Shown here piece after piece: positions 22,101-28,128 of a stretch of DNA of 28,128 nucleotides. The DNA lies in contig DASVDE010000005.1 of NCBI GenBank assembly GCA_036381235.1, forward strand, positions 1-28,128, written 5' to 3'. Below the pieces are notes generated by a model that was given only the letters and a program-made list of their open reading frames with translations, had not been told where the DNA came from and searched no databases. This DNA comes from DASVDE01 sp036381235. Lineage in GTDB: Bacteria > Actinomycetota > Thermoleophilia > Solirubrobacterales > 70-9. How positions within the stretch are numbered: the first letter of the stretch is position 1; each line of letters starts with the position of its first letter. A program made the position numbers and the translations under genes.

Positions 22101-23632
22101 AGTACACCGCCGCGGGCACCGTCGCCACCAGCTTCGACGGCGATGGAACCCTCGGCGGCTTTTGGGCCGACGGGGCGAACGCCCTCAATGCCGACAAAGC
22201 CGTGCCCACCTCGATCGCGGTCGACAATGGGCCGGGCAGTTCTAACCGTGGCGACCTCTATGTGCCGGAGGACTCGGACACAGTGAAGCGGTTCAGCTCG
22301 ACCGGTGCGCTGGAGGACGAGATCACTGTGGGCGGCGGTCTGGGCGCCGGCGACTACGTGACCGCGGTCGCCACCCATCCGACCAATGGCGACCTCTACG
22401 TGGGGGTGGGGAGGTTCCTCGGCTTCCCCGGCAGCGCGAGGGTCTACGTCTTCGACCCGAACGGCGACCCGGTGAACTCCTTCGACGTCAGCGGCACGCC
22501 CCTCGGCATCGCGGTCGACTCGACCGGCAGGGTCTACGTCGCCGACGGCGCCGCAACCAAGGCCTACGTCGGCGGGACGTTCGACCACGTGCTCAACCTG
22601 GTGCCGCCCGCCTACGGGGTGGCGGTCGATCCGACCGACGATCACGTCTACGTCGACCAGGGCAACCAGATCGTCGAGTTCGACCCGGTCGGCAACAAGG
22701 GCGCGCCATTTGGTTCTCTGCTCGGCGGCTCGGTCAGCCTTTCCGCCTATGCAGGCAAGCTCGCGGCTTCGATCAACAAAGGCGGCCTCTTCGTCGGGGC
22801 GCTGCGCTTCGGCCCGCCGTCGACCCCCGCCGGCCGCGCCTATGACAGCCCGCTGGTCATTGATAGCGTGCGGGCAGCCGGGATTCGCCACCCGGACGAG
22901 TTTCAGCTCAGCCGCGACGGCAGTTACGCGGCGCTTCCCTCGGTGCTGGCGCTTGACGGCGGCTCCTTCGACAGCGCCGGCAAGCAGGAGCTCTTCCGCT
23001 ATCGGGCTGCCGACGGGCAGATCGCGTGCGCCTCGTGTAACCCGACGGGGCAGAGGCCGGCGAGCGATGCGACCCTGACCGCCGACGGCTCGAGCCTGAC
23101 CGATGACGGGCGAGTCTTCTTCACCACCACAGAGCCGCTCGTCCTGCGCGACGCGAATGAGAAGAAAGACGCCTACGAGTGGAAGGAGGGCAAGGTCGAG
23201 TTGGTCTCAACCGGCCGGAGCCCGTTCGACTCCGGGCTCCTCTCCGTAACCGCGGACGGAACCGACGCCTTCTTCTTCACGCGCGAGAAACTCACTTCGA
23301 ACGACGGCAACGGTAACCTGGTGAAGCTCTACGACGCCCGGGCTGACGGCGGTTTCTTCGTGATCCCTCCCGCGCCGAAATGCGCCGCGTCGGATGAATG
23401 TCACGGGGCCGGCAGCTCGGCTCCGGCTCCGCCGATGATCGGAACGGTGAGCAGCCCGGTGGGCAACCTGCCGCCGAAGCCGAAGCCCTGCCCGAAGGGC
23501 AAGCGCAAAGTCAAGCGCCACGGCAAGGTGCACTGCGTGAAGCGGAAGAAGCACCATCGCAAGCGCCACGCTCACCATAAGAGGCAGCCCCGCCGCAAGC
23601 ACAACACCGAGCGAGTGAGGGGCTGGCGATGA
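19175..23632 (+). CDS. giant secreted NHL / Fn3-like / nested-propeller protein (family A, copy 2)
   Basis: 1485 residues. ATG 19175 overlaps the previous stop (ATGA), with AGGAG (19161-19165) nine bases upstream. A signal peptide (about 1-26, ending VARAD) leads into clear NHL repeats (for example GQFSNATGVAVNHTTGDVYV then SDTDNNRVQQFDAGG; about residues 30-400). Two Cys loops follow blades (CTAVSGHTCKAG and CTAASGNTCKSG). One Fn3-like domain (about 402-501) comes next, then the signature CPNNLARQQTGA...LDCRAYEL (about 506-529). A WD40/TolB-like propeller follows, interrupted by a second NHL block (about 920-1238), and then resumes to CASC and ECHG motifs as in copy 1. A Lys/His/Arg-rich tail of about 50 residues ends the protein. 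It is shorter than copy 1 because it lacks the three inserted beta modules and one Fn3. Extracellular; no catalytic motif seen. Confidence 0.9.
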   Translation: MRARIAIAAAVACVIGAIGAPVARADLTYDFTFGGNGTGAGQFSNATGVAVNHTTGDVYVSDTDNNRVQQFDAGGNFIRMWGRGVDQDTGANVCTAVSGHTCKAGETGGAAGAFNSPRGIGIDNSGGPASGAVYVQDTANNRIQKFSAGGTFVLTWGKAVNLDTGGDLCTAASGNTCKSGNTSGVAGDPQAVPPIPDLPSTPGEFAGWSGTLASVPQLAVDGNGFIYVNEPNAIPEPRVQKFDSDGDFVGQIAPGDTTPQGINFSRGIATNAEGDVYVLDAIAFDHGIIKRFDAGEFDVDGTAASAAQLFADRTQPRIAAIDPSNDFLLVWDNGSACSQVGPEAAHLREFASTGQQVDCSIPVVPSLEGTTGMAASVDHRLYAAVGSEIRVFDLPASAAPAVASFLASSVASKGATITAQVAAHLSETDVHVKYGLANCSLNACTTAPDSDAIGAALAPTEASISIQGLTPGTTYHYRVIAENGKGSDTSPDGTFTTFPTALFDPSCPNNLARQQTGAAFILDCRAYELVSAENSGGYNVESNLVDGQTPFNGYPLATGKALYAVHNGGIPGTGKPTNRGLDPYVATRDEANRRWVTKYVGIPADAPSNAPFSSTLAGADAGLSSFAFSGPDLCDPCFADGTAGIPIRLPDGSLVQGMAGSLPVASPEPSGGVKKHLSADGSHFLFASTQQFEPAGNSNGTDVTIYERDLNTDTTEVVSTLPGGATIANGTDVEALNVSNNGSRVLIGAPVKIDADGNVYYDLYLREAGSPDSIQIASAGDGALYAGMSADGSQVYFTTTDNLADDTDGSADLFRATVSGGAATIERVSSGTGDAGNTDLCNPSANSYNNLDWNVLPGRPTDCSVVAIGGGGGVAPASGAVYLLSPEKLDGNGQPGSPNLFLARPGEAPQFVATLESSASTPLGLATHGVILPALGAAANPGGTAIDGQNGSIYIYSRGSDSPREGGGAAVASVKKYTAAGTVATSFDGDGTLGGFWADGANALNADKAVPTSIAVDNGPGSSNRGDLYVPEDSDTVKRFSSTGALEDEITVGGGLGAGDYVTAVATHPTNGDLYVGVGRFLGFPGSARVYVFDPNGDPVNSFDVSGTPLGIAVDSTGRVYVADGAATKAYVGGTFDHVLNLVPPAYGVAVDPTDDHVYVDQGNQIVEFDPVGNKGAPFGSLLGGSVSLSAYAGKLAASINKGGLFVGALRFGPPSTPAGRAYDSPLVIDSVRAAGIRHPDEFQLSRDGSYAALPSVLALDGGSFDSAGKQELFRYRAADGQIACASCNPTGQRPASDATLTADGSSLTDDGRVFFTTTEPLVLRDANEKKDAYEWKEGKVELVSTGRSPFDSGLLSVTADGTDAFFFTREKLTSNDGNGNLVKLYDARADGGFFVIPPAPKCAASDECHGAGSSAPAPPMIGTVSSPVGNLPPKPKPCPKGKRKVKRHGKVHCVKRKKHHRKRHAHHKRQPRRKHNTERVRGWR

Positions 23633-26379
23633 GGGCGCGCGGGTTGACAGCGTCACTGATGGCCTTGTTCATGTTGTTTCAGCTCGCCGGGCCCGGCGCA
23701 GCGCAGGCCTCGCAGGCGATCGACACATTCTCGGTCAGCTCCTCGAACACGCAGGCCGGTGGGCATCCCGACCTCGCCATGTCATTCTCGCTCGACTCCC
23801 CGGGTGCCCCGGAGGCCGCCAAGGACATCTCGGTTAACACACCTGGAGGGGTGTTCGGCAATCCCAACGCGCTCACCAAGTGTAATTCGGAGGACTTCGC
23901 GCTCAAACAGTGTCCGTCGGCATCGCAGGCCGGATTGATCACTATCCACGCCAACTACAGCTACTACGGCGGCTCGGCCGCTGAGCTGCTCGGCACCGCC
24001 CCCATCTACAACCGCGTTGTCGAAGGTGATCAAACTGCCCTGTTCAGCTTTTACGTGCCGAAAATCGGTGTGCAGATCAACGTCCCCGTGGCGGTGCGGA
24101 CCCGCTCTGACTTCGGCCTACGCTTCACGGTCGCCGACCTGACCCAGACGGCGCCGCTGGCGAGCGCCGACCTCGTCTTCTGGGGCTTTCCGGCCAAGGG
24201 TGACCATGACGGCGAGCGCTTCCCGAAAGGCAACGTCGGCTGCGCAGACGTCGCAATGGCGGGCGTCGGCGGCTCCTTCTGCCTGAAAGGCGCCGAGACG
24301 GCTCCGGGGATCATTCCCAAGCCGCTGATCAACAACCCATCCCAGTGCACCGGCGCAGACCTGCCGGTCTCGATCGACGTCACCACCTACCAGGACCCCG
24401 CCAATCCTTCTCACAAAGGGGACTCCTACCCGGCAAGCACCGGCTGCTACGAGATGACCTTCAAACCGGTCCTGCAGGCAACGGCCACCACTAAGGAGGC
24501 CGACTCGGCCTCGGGCCTCGACATCACCCTCTCGGCGCCCCAGCCGGTGGGCCAGGCCAACACTCCCTCCTCGATCCATCAGGTCGTGCTCACCCTGCCC
24601 GACGGCTTCACCGTCAACCCCGACGCCGCAGACGGCCAGGGGGCCTGCCTTGACAGCCAGGCCAACTTCGGCACCGAGGGCCTGGCCGATTGCCCCGACC
24701 GCTCGAAGATCGGCACCTTCCAGATCTCCTCGCCCGCTCTGGACGGCCCGCTCGAGGGCGCGATCTTCATCGGCGAGCCCAAACCAGGAGACCAGTACCG
24801 CCTCTTTTTGATCGCAGACGGCTTCGGCATCCACGCCAAGTTCGTCGGCTCGGTCATTCCCGATCCCAAAACAGGCAAGGTCCTCTTCAACATCAAAGAC
24901 CTTCCCCAGGTCCCCTTCGATCAATTCCAGCTGCACCTCTTTGCCTCGGACCGAGGCTTGATGGCGACCCCGACCCTTTGCACGCTGTACCCGATCGTCG
25001 CACGCTTCTTCCCCTGGAACGACAAGCTCGCCGACGTCACCTCGACCCAGTTCTTCTCGATCGAGTCCGGGCCAAACGGGACCCCCTGCCCCGGCTCAAT
25101 CCGCCCCTTCAACCCGCGCCTGGTGGCCGGCACCTCAAACCCACAGGCCGGCTCCTACTCGGACTTCAACCTGAAGCTCGACCGCGACGACGGCGACCAG
25201 TTCCTCAAAGACATCAACTTCACGATGCCGCCGGGCTTCACCGGCGATATGCGTGGCGTCGCCTACTGCCCGGAGGCCTCGATCGCGGCCGCTTCGCAGC
25301 GCCCCGGACGCACAGAGCAGGCCCTGCCCAGCTGCCCCGCCTCCTCGCAGATCGGCACCTCCAACGTCGCCGCCGGACCGGGCTCCCACCCCTTCCACGC
25401 CACCGGCAACCTCTACATGGCCGGGCCGTTCAAGGGCGCGCCCCTCTCGTTGGTCGTGATCACCCCGGCCCTGGCCGGCCCCTATGACTACGGCACGATC
25501 GTCGTCCGAGTCGCCCTTCACGTTGATCCTTTGACCGCCCAGGTAAGAGCGCTCTCAGACACCGTTCCCCAGATCGTCGGCGGCATCCCGATCCGGATGC
25601 GCTCGATCGAGGTCAACATCAACCGCCCGGGCTTCACGATCAACCCGACCAACTGCGCCGCCCTCTCCGTCGAGAGCCAAGGTGTCGGGGACCAGGGAAC
25701 GGTCGTCGACTTCTCCTCCTACTTTCATGCGGTCAATTGCGCGACGCTTGCCTTCAAGCCGAAGATGACCTTCCGCCAGCTGGGAAGCAAAGAGCAGACG
25801 AAGAGAAACAAGAACCCGAGGCTTCGCATCGACCTCTGGACCCGCCCCGGCGACGCCAACCTCAAATCCCTGGCGGTGACCTTGCCGCGGACGCTTGCCA
25901 TCGACCAGCGCCACCTGGGCAACATTTGCGCCAAATCCGAGCTGATCGCCAAACACTGCGAGGGACGCCAGACGATCGGCAGCGCCTGGGTGAAGACCCC
26001 ATTGCTCGACCAGCCGCTTGCAGGTCCCGTCTACGCCGTATCGGGCTACGGCATCCTGCCCCACCTCGCCTTCATCTTGGGGGGCCAGGTGATGATCGTC
26101 CCCGAGGCGGAGTCAAGCTCAGTGGGCAAGGGCAACCTGCAGACCGTCGTTCCCGTGATCCCCGACGTGCCGATCGGCCACTTCCGCTTCGATCTGAACG
26201 GCGGCAAGCAGGGTTACCTGCTGAACACCGCAGACCTCTGCCGGGTGAGGTCGCCGATCAAGGTCTCCTATGAGGCCCAAAACGGCAAAGCGCGCAAACA
26301 GAGCGTGAAGTTGAAGGGCCCGTGTGCGAAGCGGGGCAAGCGCAGCGAAAAGCGCCATCGCGGGGCGGGGGTGCGGTAG
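23629..26379 (+). CDS. large secreted repeat protein (family B, copy 2)
   Basis: 916 residues. ATG 23629 overlaps the previous stop (ATGA), with GAGGGG (23617-23622) six bases upstream. A signal peptide spans about residues 1-26 (LFQLAGPGAAQASQA). It aligns end to end with the family B protein at 16317: CNSEDFALKQCPSASQAG, CLDSQANF...CPDRSKIGTF, CPEASIAAA...CPASSQIGTS and CAKSELIAKHCEGRQTIGSA, with GAIFIGEPKPG, GNLYMAGPFKG and GPVYAVSG after the last three. Long blocks are nearly the same in both, such as FKGAPLSLVV and NPTNCxxLSVE. It ends in a short basic tail (CAKRGKRSEKRHRGAGVR). No known domain; presumably extracellular. It is the last gene of the coupled set, and the next gene begins 36 bases later without overlap. 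Confidence 0.88.
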   Translation: MRARGLTASLMALFMLFQLAGPGAAQASQAIDTFSVSSSNTQAGGHPDLAMSFSLDSPGAPEAAKDISVNTPGGVFGNPNALTKCNSEDFALKQCPSASQAGLITIHANYSYYGGSAAELLGTAPIYNRVVEGDQTALFSFYVPKIGVQINVPVAVRTRSDFGLRFTVADLTQTAPLASADLVFWGFPAKGDHDGERFPKGNVGCADVAMAGVGGSFCLKGAETAPGIIPKPLINNPSQCTGADLPVSIDVTTYQDPANPSHKGDSYPASTGCYEMTFKPVLQATATTKEADSASGLDITLSAPQPVGQANTPSSIHQVVLTLPDGFTVNPDAADGQGACLDSQANFGTEGLADCPDRSKIGTFQISSPALDGPLEGAIFIGEPKPGDQYRLFLIADGFGIHAKFVGSVIPDPKTGKVLFNIKDLPQVPFDQFQLHLFASDRGLMATPTLCTLYPIVARFFPWNDKLADVTSTQFFSIESGPNGTPCPGSIRPFNPRLVAGTSNPQAGSYSDFNLKLDRDDGDQFLKDINFTMPPGFTGDMRGVAYCPEASIAAASQRPGRTEQALPSCPASSQIGTSNVAAGPGSHPFHATGNLYMAGPFKGAPLSLVVITPALAGPYDYGTIVVRVALHVDPLTAQVRALSDTVPQIVGGIPIRMRSIEVNINRPGFTINPTNCAALSVESQGVGDQGTVVDFSSYFHAVNCATLAFKPKMTFRQLGSKEQTKRNKNPRLRIDLWTRPGDANLKSLAVTLPRTLAIDQRHLGNICAKSELIAKHCEGRQTIGSAWVKTPLLDQPLAGPVYAVSGYGILPHLAFILGGQVMIVPEAESSSVGKGNLQTVVPVIPDVPIGHFRFDLNGGKQGYLLNTADLCRVRSPIKVSYEAQNGKARKQSVKLKGPCAKRGKRSEKRHRGAGVR

Positions 26380-26415
26380 CGATGAGCGCTTTGGATCCCC
26401 TTTAGGCGAAGTGAA

Positions 26416-27021
26416 ATGACTCTCCCCGTGGGCAGAGCGCTCGCACCTGTGACAGTTGTTTTCTGCCTTGCCCTGGTCGGCTTGGGCTGCGGCTCAGACC
26501 CGGGCTCCTCGACGCAGATGAGAGGCGCGCTGCTGCGGGCGAAGCTGGCCGAGGCGGCGACGCAGAGCGCCCGGGAGAGCGCGGGGCGGATAAAGAGCTA
26601 CGGCCGCGCGGCGACGGAAGCCGAAGCGACGGCGATCGCCGCCGCGATGCGCGCCTTCTACAGCGCTCTCGCCGCCAAGGACTACGCCAAGGCCTGCACC
26701 GAGCTCAACAGCGACACGCGCCGCACAATGAGGCGCGTACTCAATCACTTACGAGGAACCAAAGGCGAAACCTGTGAGCAGCTGCTGCCGACGACCCCGG
26801 CTTCCCATATGACGATTGAGACTCACCAGATCGCCAATGCCGGCATCACCTCGATCCGCGTTGGCCCCGACGACGCCTATGTGCTTTACAAGCCCGCCGG
26901 CGGCGGCCCGCTCAGCTACCTGACCATGGCCCGCCAGGGCAACGCCTGGAAGGCAACCTCGCTGGGCGCCGGCACCGAGGTCGAGCCGCAACAACCCAAC
27001 CTTCCCGAGCCCGTGGGGTAG
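26416..27021 (+). CDS. probable secreted lipoprotein, NTF2-like appearance
   Basis: 201 residues. The N-terminus has a signal peptide ending VGLGCGSDPGSS. A cysteine at the expected place followed by G-S-D suggests lipid attachment, though Gly rather than Leu/Val at -3 makes the lipobox imperfect. An Ala/Arg/Glu-rich helix follows, then ATAIAAAMRAFYSALAAKDY with AKACTEL, the usual opening of secreted NTF2/SnoaL-like domains, and a C-terminal strand region (YLTMARQGNAWKATSLG). Such domains often bind ligands or partners in the wall; no catalytic residue is claimed. The ribosome site is weak (AGGCGAAG at 26404-26411). It follows the four-gene cluster by 36 bases and may be read from the same transcript. 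Confidence 0.78.
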   Translation: MTLPVGRALAPVTVVFCLALVGLGCGSDPGSSTQMRGALLRAKLAEAATQSARESAGRIKSYGRAATEAEATAIAAAMRAFYSALAAKDYAKACTELNSDTRRTMRRVLNHLRGTKGETCEQLLPTTPASHMTIETHQIANAGITSIRVGPDDAYVLYKPAGGGPLSYLTMARQGNAWKATSLGAGTEVEPQQPNLPEPVG

Positions 27022-27071
27022 ACCGATTGCGGTGAGGGAAAGAACCACTACCAGCCATTGCATAAGGGGGC

Positions 27072-27755
27072 ATGATGAATTCAGGAAAACCCGAGAAGTC
27101 CGAGCCAAAGGACAAGCCGGCCAAAGACGAGATGACCAGGGACGAGGGCAAGAAGGAGGAGGCGACTGCGAAGGCCGCGGAGGCAAAGTCATCGGCTGCG
27201 CCTAAGTTGAGGGAACCTCGCAAGGGCCTCTTGCCCTGGGGCATAGTCGTGGGCGTGATCCTCGCCGCCCTGATCGTCTGGCTGGTAGCCCGCGGCGGGG
27301 GTGAGGACAGCTCCTCGGAGCCGGTGAGCGCCGGCGCTGCGCCCCAACTCGTCAGCGCCGAGCAGCTGCGCGAGGCGAGCGCTCGCGGCGACACGCCGAT
27401 CTACTGGGCCGGGGAGATGGAGGGGACGGAGATCGAGCTGAGCGCGCTGCCGACCGGCACCCAGGTCCGCTACCTGCCCGAGGGCAGCGAGGCGGGAGCG
27501 TCGATCTCAAAGACGCTGACGATCGGCACCTATCCGCTGCAGGACCCCTCCGCCTCGCTGCAGGGCTACGCCCAGCGTCCCGACGCGATCGTCAAGACCG
27601 CCGCCGACGGACGCGAGGTTATAAGCAGCACCGAGAACCCCACGAGTGTCTATTTCGTCAGCCCCGACAACTCCGTTCAGATCGAGGTCTATGACCCCTC
27701 CGCGCAGGAGGCGATGAGCCTCGCCCTCTCCGCCGAGGTCCAGCCCGCCGACTGA
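27072..27755 (+). CDS. single-pass membrane protein with charged cytoplasmic tail
   Basis: 227 residues. About 50 N-terminal residues are extremely charged (Lys/Glu/Asp/Ala), followed by one transmembrane helix (about 54-73, WGIVVGVILAALIVWLVARG) and an extracellular domain of about 150 residues. That domain contains TPIYWAGEMEGTEIELS, a beta-rich stretch (TGTQVRYLPEGSEAG) and QRPDAIVKTAADGREVISST. No family with a known role is recognised. Two ATGs stand in tandem (27072 and 27075). AGGGGG ends at 27070, so the second ATG, at 4-base spacing, may be the real start. It stands 50 bases after the lipoprotein gene and 32 bases before the next membrane gene, all in the same direction. Confidence 0.8.
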   Translation: MMNSGKPEKSEPKDKPAKDEMTRDEGKKEEATAKAAEAKSSAAPKLREPRKGLLPWGIVVGVILAALIVWLVARGGGEDSSSEPVSAGAAPQLVSAEQLREASARGDTPIYWAGEMEGTEIELSALPTGTQVRYLPEGSEAGASISKTLTIGTYPLQDPSASLQGYAQRPDAIVKTAADGREVISSTENPTSVYFVSPDNSVQIEVYDPSAQEAMSLALSAEVQPAD

Positions 27756-27787
27756 GGCAGGCTGAGCCCGGCGGCGATGATTCGAAG

Positions 27788-28128
27788 ATGAGCCTTCTCG
27801 CCGCCTGGGTCCTCTATCCGCTGGTGCTGGCGGCGCTCTGCGGTGGGCTGGGGCTGCTGCTCGACGCGATCAGCGGCCAACGGCTTCCCGGAGTGCTGAT
27901 CGCGCCCGTCGGCCTGGCGGCGATGGTCGTCCTCGGCGTGGCGACCACGCTCACCGAGGCAATCGCCCCGCTGACCGCGCCGCTGGCGGTCGCCCTCGCG
28001 ATCGTCGGCCTCATCCTCTCGCTTCCCTGGCGCTTTGACCGCTTCGATCCCTGGGCCGCCGGGACGGCTCTCGCCGTCTTCGCCCTCTACGCCGCGCCCG
28101 TCGCGCTCTCCGGCCATCCCACCTTCGC
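27788..28128 (+). CDS. polytopic membrane protein, N-terminal part (runs off the window)
   Basis: The frame from ATG 27788 stays open to the window end (113 complete codons). It encodes MSLLAAWVLYPLVLAALCGG and then three more hydrophobic segments, giving about four predicted transmembrane helices: residues 5-25, 35-55, 60-80 and 92-110. A basic/aromatic loop (LPWRFDRFDPWAAG) lies before the last helix. GAAG just before the ATG is a weak ribosome site. The start resembles large multi-pass proteins of the glycosyltransferase-like type, but the visible part is too short to decide. The reverse-strand frames here are shadows. Confidence 0.7.
   Translation, partial: MSLLAAWVLYPLVLAALCGGLGLLLDAISGQRLPGVLIAPVGLAAMVVLGVATTLTEAIAPLTAPLAVALAIVGLILSLPWRFDRFDPWAAGTALAVFALYAAPVALSGHPTF

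Overview
The window is GC-rich, densely coding DNA. Small clues point to Actinomycetota, most likely the Thermoleophilia (Solirubrobacterales-type): several start codons sit 6-7 bases after a TANNNT hexamer (leaderless mRNAs), TetR regulators are abundant, and there are very large secreted NHL/propeller proteins with lysine/histidine-rich tails. The placement is an inference from protein style; no rRNA or marker gene is present. No mobile element, prophage or CRISPR array was seen.

Layout. 1-353: the end of an E2-like (lipoyl / E3-binding) protein, coupled to a small conserved hypothetical. 393-481: tRNA-Ser(GCT), minus strand. 517-1929: a cytochrome P450, minus strand, divergent from an L,D-transpeptidase (1939-2856). 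2886-4010: an unusual pyruvate kinase that lacks the B (lid) domain. 4057-4527: a hotdog-fold thioesterase. 4579-4652: tRNA-Arg(ACG). 4696-5694: a minus-strand membrane protein with a possible degenerate nuclease-fold domain. 5807-8683: three TetR-family regulators, with a FitAB-type (RHH/PIN) toxin-antitoxin pair between the first and second. 8684-9136: a long untranslated region with strong hairpins.

9137-26379 is the most striking part. A secreted collagen-like protein (62 Gly-X-Y triplets) ends at a strong hairpin. It is followed by four very large secreted proteins (1844, 953, 1485 and 916 residues) joined by three consecutive 4-base ATGA stop/start overlaps. They belong to two families in strict alternation, A-B-A-B. 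A is an NHL / Fn3-like / second beta-propeller protein. B is a repeat protein built from four Cys-Cys-Pro-x-x-Ser-x-Ile-Gly modules. All four end in a polybasic tail, and the collagen protein carries a polybasic segment just before its triple helix. I infer a jointly produced extracellular or cell-surface assembly of two paired components made twice, with the collagen-like fibre as a possible partner. I know of no described system with this layout.

26416-28128: a probable lipoprotein with an NTF2-like look, a single-pass membrane protein with a highly charged cytoplasmic tail, and the start of a polytopic membrane protein that runs off the window.
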